A stretch of DNA of 64,000 nt from Micromussa lordhowensis. Taxonomy: Eukaryota > Cnidaria > Anthozoa > Scleractinia > Lobophylliidae. Positions 10,434 through 22,904 of the stretch are shown piece by piece. The notes beneath the pieces were generated by a model. It had not been told where the DNA came from. It worked only from the letters and a program-made list of their open reading frames with translations, and made no database searches. The stretch lies in assembly GCA_964020085.1 (NCBI GenBank), contig OZ026603.1, positions 26,819,889 to 26,883,888 on the forward strand. Direction: 5' to 3'. Position 1 is the first letter of the stretch. Every line of letters starts with the position of its first letter. Position numbers and translations under genes: made by a program.

Positions 10434-13400
10434 CGCTTCCTTACTCAGCATAAAAGTTAAAACATGTAAAAATGCTTCGAGCAGTGAGGTAATCCAAGTA
10501 AAAACTTAGACTCGGTTAGACTCTTTTCGCCTGCATAAACACTGAATCGACTGGCCATTTCATCCGTTATTAGAGTTGATACACCTGCAGAGCTGTTTCT
10601 GAGCGGAACTGAAAGGGAAATTAAGATTTTGATATCTCGTAAGACTCACAATGTTGGTTCACACACGATATTTCTCTAGTTATTAAGAAGTATCAGCGAA
10701 ATATAAGGAATTTTGTCGTGGTTAAATAAAACTTGCCTCTATCTTTGGAAAGCCAGTGGACAAAAAAAAGACAAATAATGAAGATCATATGGCATGACAA
10801 AAAGCTCTTTAAAAGCTGCGCTATTTTGATAACGAATTGAAATGACACAATACTTTGGCTAACGTCACTGAGGCTAAATTTTCCCTGGTTTTTGGTCATT
10901 TCGGCTATGAGCAGCTCAATTTTTGTTGCCGCCACAAGTCAGGGATAAAGACGAACCCAGCTGCACGAATATTTTTTAAACCTGGTCAATCTTCTCGCCA
11001 TCTGATAATCTGATGTTCTCATTCATTACCTATAAAAGTGTTTATCGCCCCCTAGCTCTCTGGCTTATATACTGATGCGTATAGCTATACTAAAACGCTA
11101 TAGTACAGCTTGAGCTGTTGACTTCAGTTAAATGAAACTGGTCCAGATGACCGATAAGCGAAAAATTCTCCGAAGTTCTAACCAGGTTAGAGACTAATGA
11201 ATCTAACCCGTTGATTCCATACAACTTACAAAACTGACCAAGAACAGCAACTTGTTCTCATTGAAGATCAGGGAAATAACTTTATCTGATTAATTCATAG
11301 GCAAAATTCTCTAATGGCGACCGAAGAGGTGTAATTCCTCCCGTTTAGCCCAGTTTGATGTAAAGAAAAAATATTTCTTCAACATCTAAATACTGTCGGC
11401 TTTCATTTCGATTTAAAAGCGAAGTACCTGGAACATCATCTCAAATAAAAAAAACTGATGAGTTTGTATTTGAAAATTTAGTTGATTTCGTGTACGCTTC
11501 TGATCTCCAGAGGAAACATTATTCCTAGACAGGAAATCGACGAGGCGAATTCCAAAGAAAATACGAGAAAGGATAAAACTACTGAATGGCTCATTTAAGA
11601 GCTTGAGACAATATTCACAATACCCGCGATTAATAAATGCAAATTGAGTTTATAATACATTTGCATTAGAATAAGTCTGTCGTAAATCAATTTTTAGGAG
11701 CGAAACGTCGCGACAGCGGTAAGCAGTTGAACGGGGGAACAACCACAGAACGTTTTTTCATTTTCTTTCAACCGAATACATTGGGGTTTTTTCTATGCCT
11801 AGTGAAGCCTTGAATTCATCTTGAATTCATCCAAAGGACACCCGGTAAGCCAAATTCTTTATTATCATTTATTTATTTTTACAGATGATTGTTCTGTTCT
11901 CTCACAAACTGCGTTCTAGCTAAACTTAACAAATTCAAAGATTTCCTCACGAGGAAACTTCAGTATATGCAACATGAATTAAACTCGTGACAACTTAAAA
12001 AAAAAAAACCCTAGGAATATTAGTTGCAAAATATTATTCACTGCAGATTATGGTTTGACCTCAAGAAAAGCGACCGGTTAATTAATTTTTGTAGAGGAAA
12101 GACGTGCCGCACTCTTGGCGCGAAGTAAGAGCTTGAGAACGACGAAGCTTCTTGAGCTATTTGACAACAAACTTCGCCCCTTTTAGTTATCCTTTGAGCG
12201 TCAAAGAGTCGGTTGCAGTATCTCGGCGAACATTATCACCTACAATTCTTTCTGCGTACCGACAATGAGGCCATACCGTCTGTGAAAAGTTCACCAGTAG
12301 GATATTACGTGTAGCAGATATTGCACGTGCGGTTTAAAAAACATTTTTTTTTTTGATAGCTTGGATTATAAACACCAGAAAACTGAATTTTGTTTGTCCA
12401 TGTTTTTGTTCAATTTGTTGCATCCTGTTCTGCATTAACAATTAACCTAAGCCAAAGGGTCTCGTAAATTTTATTTTGCAAATTTTGTTTTGTCGTAGCA
12501 ACAAATTTCACCGCTGACGGGCACTCAAGTTTTGATGCTTCCACGAATGTTCTGCTCGATATTTTTAGCTTGTAAAAACTGATTCTGTCCTAACGTCAAG
12601 GTACTTGCATTATTGATAAAAAAAAAATGATCGATGAATCGCTAGGTAAAACTCCAGTCGGTTGTTAATTACAGCATGTAAACTTTCTTTGCCGTGTTCA
12701 GAGCGATGTAAACCGCCGAGCAAGAGTTTTTTATTCGTTCCTGGCGTAGTTTGACACTGCGTTATCGTTCGCCAACTCCTCTACGATGATTTGAAATAAG
12801 TGGCATTATTTACTTAACAAAAAGGCTCCATGAAATGTTAATTTCGCTTTGGATACAAGCAAGGGGTATAATAATATTTTATATCGCGTAAATTATGACA
12901 GGCAACTTTCTACAGGTACATTTTTTCAACACGACAACCATAATAAAAACGTTAAATTCAATTTGTGCATTAAATCACCAAATTTGAATATAACAAATAG
13001 TTGAGGGGAAGATAAGAACACCGGAATCTCTTCTTTTCAGCATATTCAAAATTTAAAAGATCTTTACGGCATTTCAAAGCTATAAGGCTTTTAAAAAACA
13101 AAACACGGCTTATCTGTTACTATTCTTATACGTAACGTCTTTCTTTAGTTAATATGGACGGTTACAAAGACCCCGATATCAAGACCTACGAGTAAAATAT
13201 GCCATTCGCCAGTCGATTTATTTTATGTTCTCTTTGCGTGTTACAAGTAATGTACGAATTGTCCATCAAAATACAGAGGCAATATTGTCTTTAATATAAT
13301 TTCCTTTCCAGAAGACAATTGCGAATGAAAATGTAACGAACGAAAAGTAAACAATTATTACAGAAGTCGTTAATTCGTGTCTGAATTTCGCCGGTGTATT

Positions 13401-14340
13401 ATCATTTCAGCGCGGTCTCGCAGGACATATCCAGCCGAAATAATTGGGTGTAATTCACAGTAATTGAACGCTTAGTTCAACTTCCAGTTTAATCCACGGA
13501 CCAGGCAGCAACTGTCACTATTATTTTTAGTTAATACGTATTATTCGGAAGTAACAAGGTCTCTAGAAATTTCTCGCAGACCTCATTAACAGAAACAGTA
13601 TGTATGTACTTCTGCACTGTCCGGTTTTGACACTGCCATAGCAAAAGAAAATTAATAATATAAAGTAAACACTTTTTTATTCTGAATCTTATTTAATACA
13701 ATAAGCATTGAAAGTGACTTTCGCGATAACGAGGTATCTTGAACAGTTTTTAGCGAAACACGCAAAATTACTTCCTCGGGATCGTCCGTAAAAGGGATGA
13801 AATTAACATTCAAGCACCCATTTCAAATGTCAATTTAATTTCTTAGATCAAAACCTCCATAGCTCAGGCCAACTCATTACGCGACTCGCTCAAAGAAAAC
13901 GACTGATACAATGAAGAGGAAACAAAGTGACAGATTTTGAAAGCTAAAAGAAAATCAACCACGTCAAACGCAAGACAAATAGCAAATCTTTGAACCAATC
14001 ATACTGAACTATTCGACTGCGTTTAAAAAAAATTCATACAGAGACGTGAAAGCTTTATACTTCATATTAGGTATTTTAGAGATAAATATTACTTCTTTTT
14101 GTACTGTTCCGGTCTGAATTGTGAATTCTGAGCAAAACGTTATTTTTATCACCGAATCAAGTTATTCAAGTTATCACGATAGTGCTTTTATCTGTTCCGA
14201 AGTGGTAACTATACTGATGTGTATTATCATGTAAAAGTTACTTGAGCTTTGCTATAGTTTTTACGGCATCCGTTTATGATCATTACAACTGTAGCTACAA
14301 GAGCTGTAATCAATTCTTTTGCGTCATCGTCTGGTGTTGA
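10434..14340. other. Intergenic, nothing recognised
   Basis: AT-rich sequence in which I see no convincing exon, RNA gene or repeat boundary on either strand. Confidence 0.4.
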
Positions 14341-14344
14341 CTTG

Positions 14345-14550
14345 AAATATCAAACAAGAAAGACTGTGTTTTGACACATTTCCAAACACCGAGAGGAAAT
14401 TTGAAAATATGACGCACAGCGGAGTACTTTCCATAAACTTCGACGTGTTTGGATATGTGGTCAAGCACAGTCTTTCGTGTTTGTTTTATATCTTCTCGAT
14501 CAAAATGTTACTATAAAACTAAACAGAAACGAAGAAATAATTATAAATTC
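14345..14550. mobile_element. MITE family 2, copy 1
   Basis: A palindromic segment with arms around CAAACAAGAAAGACTGTG and CACAGTCTTTCGTGTTTG. The centre includes GCGGAGTACTTT, which recurs as GCGGAGTATTTT in the copy at 31505-31700. A composite copy occurs at 40600-41045. Confidence 0.65.
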
Positions 14551-15340
14551 TTAAAAAGATCAGATATCCAAAGACCGTCATAACAAGCTGTTACAAATAG
14601 TGTAGTGAGCGACGAGCCAATATTCTAACTACCTAAGAAACACGGAAAGCGCGGGTAGGAAACCGGTTTTGCAGTCATTTCAAATCTGGAATTCTGGAAA
14701 CATTGGGGAACAAAAAAAGTTGAACAAATAATTCCCTTATTGGGGTCTTTTAGTGTAAAATGAAGTCCGGGGCGAATCTAGGAGGCGGGTGGTTCGGTGG
14801 AACTCCCTAGATTTAAAAAATATGACACATTGTAACACACTGACTTGGTCTCACAATGCTCGAAATCAGATTTCGAGGAAGATCCCCCCGGATTCTCCTA
14901 CAAAGGAATCGTCTTCAGCAGTCCATATCTAGAATCCCTTCTCGAAAATCCTGTATCCACCCTAGGAAGTACCGCTATACATTACCACTCGTCGTATGTA
15001 TTTTGATTAGCCTTCCAGCCCAAAGTGGACAGTGAGTTTGACCGGTATGAATATGTTGGACTTCATTTTACACCTTTGGTATAATTTGATAGTTTCCTTT
15101 ACTCTGGTGTATGGTAATTTATTAAAACCTGGGTCATTGCATAATGCAATTCAAGGAATTTGATTGGCTTAGTGGCCATGGTATCTGAGCCATTATACCA
15201 TGCCCTACAAATATGGTAAGTGTACGCGTCAGAACAATAGCTGAAATTCTGAAACTTTTTTCCGCGGAGAGAAACAATGGCGTTCCAAGAGAGGATTTTG
15301 CGAAATAAAACGTGGCAAGATTTTAGCGAAAATTGGTGGT
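14551..15340. other. Intergenic, nothing firm
   Basis: No gene recognised. Near 15275 an ATG opens a short frame (MAFQERILRNKTWQ) that stays open into the adjoining palindromic element; I do not trust it as a gene. Confidence 0.3.
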
Positions 15341-15353
15341 TGTTTTTAATAAA

Positions 15354-15468
15354 ACAACTATTCCACTCGTGCTTGTTGAATATGAGATGATTATAGCCAA
15401 CTCGGCGCTACGCGCCTCGTTGACTATCTATCATCTCATATCCAACGCGCGCTCGTGGAATAATTGTT
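15354..15468. mobile_element. Short foldback element
   Basis: Arms CAACTATTCCACTCG and GCTCGTGGAATAATTGTT, with the inner pair TATGAGATGAT and ATCATCTCATA, make a ~115-bp palindrome around GGCGCTACGCGCC. Confidence 0.6.
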
Positions 15469-15525
15469 AAATATTATAATCATGGCATATGAAACAAAAA
15501 GAAATGAAAAATTATGCCAAAGGTA

Positions 15526-15693
15526 CAATAGGCCATTTCCGAGTTACTTTGTGATTTTCATTTAAAACGAGCCTTCGTGCAAAATCTTTGATATGAAAAT
15601 GAACCTGTAGGCAAAAGACATTTTCATATGATGGTTTCGCACGAAGACTCGTTTTGGCGCACAGGCACAGGGGAACTCGGAAATAGCCCATTG
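15526..15693. mobile_element. MITE family 3, copy 1
   Basis: Terminal inverted repeats AATAGGCCATTTCCGAGTT and AACTCGGAAATAGCCCATT enclose a foldback interior (CGTGCAAAATCTTTGATATG against CATATGATGGTTTCGCACG). An element with similar ends is at 55343-55496. Confidence 0.65.
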
Positions 15694-15720
15694 AACCACA
15701 AGAAAAACACAGTCTCTCAA

Positions 15721-16211
15721 GCATTTACAGTGGCCGTTTTCACACTAGAGACGGATAATCTGTGTGGACGCATCATCCGTCTGGTTCATTTTCCGTCTTG
15801 GTGTGAATTCGAGACGGATAATTGTTGAGTTTTCCCGTCTCGAATTCACATTAGACGGATAGACTGCACGGTTTTTTTCTCTCAGGCGCGGTTACAATTC
15901 AGGCGCGGTTACAATTCCACAATATTCAATATGGCGTCCATGGCGTACGCCATGTTTTCGTTCCCAGAACTCAACGCGCTCTTTCTCGTTCCAGGCTTTT
16001 CAGGGCAAAATCAGACGAGTTTATCCGTCCTAATGTGAATTAAAGACGGATCATCCGTCTCGTCGGATGATCCGTCTTCAAAATCTGTCTACCTGGACGG
16101 ATTTTCAGGCGGATAAAAATAGACAGATAATTCGTCTAAAATAAGCACCGTCCCGTTTTCACACTAAGACGGATTATCCGTCTCTAGTGTGAAAACGGCC
16201 AGTGTGTTTAC
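15721..16211. mobile_element. MITE with long terminal inverted repeats, possibly hAT-like
   Basis: The ends TGGCCGTTTTCACACTAGAG (from 15731) and CTCTAGTGTGAAAACGGCCA (to 16201) are perfectly complementary, and the match continues inward. Flanks GCATTTAC and GTGTTTAC could be a degenerate 8-bp duplication, as hAT elements make. The interior has further GACGGAT/ATCCGTC palindromes, including a full hairpin at 16153-16197. No transposase frame. Confidence 0.65.
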
Positions 16212-17045
16212 TGAAACCGGGGCCCCGCAGACAATGAAAGCCAATCAAATGGCAGAACTGAAACAATAGATTACAACATTTTCAAATCCAGCCAATCAAA
16301 TGTCTGGTACAAAACAATGAAATCTCAACTAGTTCGTTACTCGCGACCATGATGTCTCAAGTCTCTTAGTACTTTCGCGTAAGAAATTATTGTGTTAATT
16401 TAGATTTTACATTTACAACCGTGATAAATTCATTAGATTGACCGTTTTCCACTGTGAACGTACGACCACACAAACATCATCTTTACGGTTGTTGTTTAAA
16501 ATCGTAGAATAATGCAATAGATTGACACTTTTTACAAAATAAATTCCGCTCCTGTTATCTGTGTGTGTTTCTATTTTTGCAAAGCTTCGGTTGTCATTAA
16601 TGTAGCCGACCGTGAAATCCACCACGCAGTTCTCGGAAAAATTGTCGCGTTCACTGCCTCAGGAGCTGTACATTTCGGAGTTTGAGCTCCCTTTCTGGGT
16701 GATCAGTGTATAGAGATGACATCTTCATCGAGAATTCAAACGAATTTTTCCGCGTTGTACTATCAAAACCTCAGGGTGTAAAATCACTTGGGCAAAAACA
16801 AAAGACGGCGCCATAGGAACCTTCCCTACTCAGAGACCATTTGAAGGGTTCCTTTTAAACAGCCGCGACAATATTCAAACCCACATCACACACTCTACTG
16901 GCAATATATATTTACGAGTGACACTTACGCAGCTTTTGGGGCATTTGATTGGCTGGATTTGAAAATGTTGGAATTTACTGTTTCAGTTCTGCTATTCGAT
17001 TGATTTTCATTGTCTGCCGTGAGCCAACGTCTCAGTAAACGCACT
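16203..17045. repeat. Long inverted repeat (~105-bp arms)
   Basis: The left arm (about 16203-16310) and right arm (about 16938-17045) are mutually complementary over GCAGAACTGAAACA, ATTTTCAAATCCAGCCAATC and TGTTTACTGA-like segments. About 630 bp lie between them, with a short open frame I do not recognise. A foldback transposon is the simplest reading. Confidence 0.6.
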
Positions 17046-17129
17046 GTAAAGTGGTCCCAAGAAACGCGACGACAGATATACAGACCCAGTCTCCTCAGAA
17101 GCTTTGGAAAAGAGGGCTTCAACCTCAAC

Positions 17130-20100
17130 TCACGTAAGACTCAATGACAGTCGATTTTGAAAAGGTTTTATTTAGTGACATGGTAGAAATTTGAGAAGCA
17201 TTCAAAGTGAAGTTCAGTTGCTTGAAGGTAAATTGACCACCTATAGGGATTTGTAAAGCTAATGTCACTTCACCAACAGTTAATTAGAGACGATTCAAGA
17301 AAACCACTGGCCTCGAAGAATGCTAGTATAACGCTAAGAACATCACGTTTTCAAATTCGCTATAGAAAACGCTGTTGGGTGGCAAATGCTAAATGTTTTC
17401 TTTTTTAACATGTGCTCTCTACCTTAGACATTTTTAACTAGCCCTTTCCATTTCTGTCATGGCAACAATTATGCATCACCAATCATATGATTGTCAAGGT
17501 TACCATGCATTTTACACGAAAGTCCATTTGCTTGTTATCTCTTCGGCTGTTTTTCAGACACCAACAAAAATATTCCGGTCGCCAGAACACTACGGGGCGA
17601 AGGTCAATTACCAACAGTTGTCATGGTAACAAGGCTTAGAACTTCGAGAATTTAAGGGCAGCTTGTTGAAACCGTGTCGTCACTTTCTCTCGTATAGCGA
17701 GTGGCTTTGTTCGAAGGTTATCTTCTATTTAGCAGACAGACAATAGTGTCTGCTTACTAAACGTATTTTCAGATGACTGGACTAACATCTGTACATTATT
17801 TATTTAACTGTTGATTTTTCAAGTTCCTTCTCATTCATCTTAATGCCCGAGGGAAATAGCTCGGACAATTTGACATCATTCTCATTCCTTGATGTAATTG
17901 CAAACTCGGGTACATTAGAATGTATTAATTAAACTGCAGGCTTCTGTTGAAGTTGCAATGCGATTTGTTTGTACTAATAAGCACAGCATTGCTAAATCCA
18001 TCAACACTTAATTATATTTTTCTGTGCGTGTTAGACTTTTGGCTTTAATGGTTCAAATAATTTCGCCTCAACGTTGACGCCAGACAAGTGAAAGCCACCT
18101 GCTTTATTTACAAATACTACAAAAGTACTCTGGCGTGGCCAATCAAAAATTAGAACACAGAAATCAGCAATAATGTAGGGGAACTGTTTGTGAAGTAGAA
18201 ACGGTAATTTGTAAGTCAAAAATAACGTTTAGCTGGAGTAAAAGGTTTTATTCGGGACGTCATTTCTGGATTTGCATGAAAATTGCGAAATAATGCGTAG
18301 GAGAACTCCCACAACGCCTCCAGTGACATGCGCAGTAGCATTTAAAACGAAACCGGAACACTCTAGTTTCACTGTTACTTTAGTTTCGCTCTGTTACCCT
18401 GGCAAGCGCACACGCAGTTTTGTTGTAATCCTCTTCCAAGCCTGATGAGACGTGATATCTGGTATATTGATTGACACCAAGAAGCCACAAGGAATTGCTA
18501 AGAAAGGTGAATAGCCGATAATTTGCTTTGAATGGTTTTATCCTATTATATGTCGCATAGTTTATCGATTCAAGAAAGTTACTTATTACTTTGCTAAGTT
18601 GAAAAGAGCCTTCTCGTAAGGAACCTCGAGGGGACCACACTTTAGAACATAGAACCGCCCAATTTTCATTCATATTCTGTGAAGTTTTATTTTGAGTAAC
18701 GTCAATTGATAAGTCGACGAACTGAAGAATACCAGATTTTACCCCTTGTGAAACATATTCATAACGTTGTTTGCTTTTCCTCTATTTCGCCTACTAGAAG
18801 GGCGGGTAAAAAATAGCCCTGGTTTTTGAACATGCAGTTGTGAAACAACCAAATAATTACAAAGTACAATGACTAATATATATGCTATAGAAGTTCCTTT
18901 TTTTCTTCTCTATGCAAATTTAGATAAAACTAATGGAGTGGGGCTTAACTAAGTTTTGTAAACAATGAATTTAAAACCTTTAAAGTTGCCTACTTTCCAA
19001 GTTAGGGACACAAAGATAGACACCAATGACATATAAACAAGGGCTTACAAAAGGATTTGTGTTGCATTGCAGTATGTGTTTTATACACGCATTTCGAGTT
19101 TAATTGCTATTTACGAAGTTCTTACGATTCTTTAGCGTCTATGCGTTACATTACTTATTTGCCGCCATGTTTATAAACAGCAAAGAACCCTACTTCCCAG
19201 CTGCTCTCAAAGCAATTAAAGCAAAACAAAGTGCAATTTAAATGCATGTCAATTTTAGTGCTTATTTATAAATCTCCAAATACACTACCGATGTTGTACT
19301 GTTTGAAAAAGACATGTCACTCGAGTCAAAACAATGGATCGAACTAGGAACATGTGAAGGCGTTAAAAACTTCCTTTTGTAAACAAAAACGGACAATGTC
19401 GCCGGTCTTAAAAGTGCATGAAATGTGTCAATGAAAAGCTTTGATGAACTCTTATTTAATCACATAAAGTAATCTCTTCAGATTTTCTCAATTTTCTCCA
19501 AATTTTCAAATAAATTCGAATTAAACAAGAACACATCGCTCACATATCATCATATTGCTATGTGTCATTTCCATCTTGCTTTTGGCCTGTCATTTGCCGA
19601 GTACAAAATCATGATTTTGGGCAGTTAATTTTCCGCTATTTATATCAAGCTGCGTTGTGTTGTTAATTTTGCAGAAAGGGCGACTCGACACAGTTTCCCG
19701 CTTTGATCCAGTTGCCAGAAAAAAATAATCATGAAGTAAAGAGGGCATTGTAAATCTCTTTCGTGAAATTCGTGAGTGGAATATACGTTGTGTTCACGGA
19801 AGACAAATTAATTTCGTTTCATTTGCGTTAAATGGAGAATAATAAGGGTTTCCGCTACAGCTGTCACGTGACATCCTGAAAAGCTGAGTTTATATCTTCA
19901 GGTTCGTTTTAAAATTCATATTCGGTCTCAGTCCCTTGCTCGGGCGTTTTAGGTTTCTTTCCATTCAAAGGAAGCGAAACTTTATCGGTTAATGAGGCTA
20001 GCATGATAAGTTTAACAAGAAAGTTCTACGGTGGAGATTAATGAGGAGGTTAATGAGACTAGCATGATAACTTTAACAAGAAAGTACTAAGGTGGATATT

Positions 20101-22720
20101 TCTATGATCAGTGTAATATCGTTGAATTCAATGTTATTCAACTTGATAGATGACTTAATAAACAAAATATAATAGCTTATACATCGCTTTCCTAAGCGCT
20201 TTACAGCGATTTAATCCTAGATAAATCCTGTATTTATCCTGAATTAATCCTAGAAGTTACCGCCCTCTGCGATACAGCAACGCAGACAGGCCACGAACTC
20301 ACGTACGTTCAACCTTCGTCGGTCATCCAGGATTTTTCAAAATATGCTATAAATGGTAGGAGGGTACACTCGGCCAATCAATTCAAATCACGCGTTCTAC
20401 GTTGTCGTTTATAACTAATAATAAACCACTTCAGTTTAATAGCGCTATCCATGGGCGAACTGCAATAAAGTTGACAAATGATTTTGTGGTAATTGCAACT
20501 GAATATAGAAATACAGTTACTAAATAAGGACAATTTAGTTTTCGTGAACTGGAATAACTGAACCTCGTGACACCAACTTATATTTTTAGATGTAACCATT
20601 AAAAGCAATTTTTGCTGTAAACACATTTTCGTTAGCCTGTTCATTCAAACCTAGGTTGTCAACTCGCGAAGAAAAAACCATATCATCTCAGTTTTAAAAT
20701 CTGGTATTGAGTTGCCGTTGTTTTCTCGCAATTCTCACAATCTGTATTCTACAGCAAGCTCCAATATATCTTATTTAAACAAAGAAATTGACAATCTGAC
20801 AAATCTCATGCAAAACGTTTCGAATAAGTGTGTTAATTTCCATATCCAATTCCATCCTCACCGTCGTTACCACACCATGAGCTGGCCGAGAGCTTTCCTA
20901 CAGTACTAGATCATTTTAAAAATAGCGTCGGCTTGTCCTATGATCTTGGTCTAACTGGGGATTCTATGACGACATCTTCCTAAAAATAGAGCTAGTGTCC
21001 TTCCTAAATACTCGGAAAGTGGAGTAACAAGCGGCCTCAACGTCGTACATTGCAACAACAAAATTGAGGACAAAGCATTTGTTATCATTGTGAAGTAGAT
21101 ATTCTATGCAATACTTGCTAAATAATACAAATTAACATTGTAGGGAAAGACCGTAATGATAAGATTAGAATCTTTCGCAGCCATTCTACGGCATACACAG
21201 GTAAAATAGTGTCAATATACCCTCCCGAGTTTCTCTCGACGCCGCCATTTTGGAAATTACGCAACAGCAGGGCAAGATGACATTTGATCATAAACTCATA
21301 ATAAAAACTATTAAACCAAAACGAAAGTTTACTTAAATAACCTTTATATGAACGCGAAGAGTTTCGTGATAAATTCAGTAGTTATTTACCTGACAGGAAA
21401 GCAATAACACCTTGACAGCCCAGTGCAATGTAATACCCTTTTTAGAGTACTAAAAGTGCCGTACATCTTGTAAACCAATTATGCGCCCAAGTATTGAAAA
21501 CGTTCTTGGACATCAATCTTGATCTGATGGGCTCAAACTAGAAAAAGTAATTAAGGAAAGCAGTGTCAAACATATTGAACGTATGATTTATTCAACTGTG
21601 CTAATGATGGTCTTCAAGAAAAAGTGTAATTAGCCACACACATTTGACTTGTTTACCTGTCTTAGATTCTGATTGGGCAGTATCACAGAGAAGTGACATT
21701 TCTGCGCTAGTTTAGAAATAAAAGCGCGCTCTCGATAAAACACAAACGTGATAATGTCCTTCATTACGTTCGCCTTTTATTACAAACAAGCCCTTTTTTT
21801 TCAAAATTGAATTTTAAAAAATGCACACAGAACGATCTTCATGAATACTACATAATAGTTTTTTTTTACTTTGTTGGATAATTCATCCCTCACTGTCAGT
21901 AACTTATTTTTTTTCGGGAAACTAAACATCCGTTTACAAACGTACAAACGTATTTAAGCAAAATATATGAAGTGTATTTCATTTACACATGCCTTAGAGA
22001 AATTTTGTTGTCCTCTAACTAAATGTAACTGTTGCCAATAACCATACTATGAGGAAAATCGAACTTTGTTTTCTGATCTATTGAATAGGACCTATTGACA
22101 AAGAAACTAAAATATATTTATCTTTAAAATCAAAATTAATCATGTTATTGTCAAAACATAAAGATATCTTCTGCACTCCCTTTTTTTCAAATGGTAAATT
22201 ATGTTTGAATTCAAGCGATTTCTTCTGGTTTCTCCTCGCACAGCGAAAACATTTCACCGGTTTTAGAAAGGTTACTACACAAATTATCTACTTCTTATTC
22301 AAGAACTAGTGTTTCAAAATTGTCCAAAGCAAAAAAATATAACATTTTGGGTCTCCTCGAGAGCATTTCTACTTTTTTACAACATGAAGTATCTGTGGCG
22401 ACCTCGACATCTTTGTTAATCATGTACACTAAATATTTAAATCGAGAATAACCGCTAATTTCGAAAATACCAAGCTGGCTTAAAATATTTTGATTACAAC
22501 GAGGTGTATATGCATCCATGCAGGGTATTCTTTGGTGTGAATTGTTGGGTTTTCAATGGCGGTGGATAAATTACGGTATAACCTCGTTGATATGTTTGAA
22601 TTATCCGTGGATGACATCAAGAGTGTGATTCCATGCGCGTTTAATCTTTCGCTAGACTTCTGACGTCAGAGTAATATAACACACATTAGTCATGCGTCGC
22701 ATTTCAAATACGCATTTCTC
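17130..22720. other. Intergenic upstream of nAChR-2
   Basis: No gene recognised. It contains a 61-bp-offset near-tandem duplication at 19987-20097 (GGTTAATGAG, then CTAGCATGATAA). Enhancers may lie here, but nothing in the sequence shows them. Confidence 0.4.
19987..20097 (+). repeat. Near-tandem duplication, 61-bp period
   Basis: 19987-20035 and 20048-20097 differ at only a few bases over GGTTAATGAGRCTAGCATGA and the following TTTAACAAGAAAGT. Confidence 0.7.
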
Positions 22721-22726
22721 TTCGTC

Positions 22727-22732
22727 TATAAA
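22727..22732 (+). promoter_or_regulatory. Candidate TATA box of nAChR-2
   Basis: TATAAA lies 94 bases before the start codon at 22826, a plausible spacing for a short 5' UTR. Against it, a pyrimidine-rich tract ending TTTTTTGTAG at 22797 could be a splice acceptor, which would put the promoter farther upstream. Confidence 0.3.
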
Positions 22733-22825
22733 CACGTCACTGCAGCCTCAATCCTAGAAAACGCCTTGAAATTTCCTTTTCTTCTTCTTTTTTGTAGCCT
22801 GCCATCGTGAAGTAGTTCTGTGAAG

Positions 22826-22904
22826 ATGTCCTTGTTTATGTTGTGTCTTCTAAGCAGCTGTATGCTCACTGTAAGCTTCGCCTCCGCTGAGATGGAAACG
22901 CAAG
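22826..22904 (+). CDS. nAChR-2 exon 1 (signal peptide)
   Basis: The start is ATG at 22826. The product [20 protein letters not shown] is a typical signal peptide. The exon ends one base into a Glu codon before GTAGGA, and that phase fits exon 2 at 27444 exactly. Confidence 0.82.
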
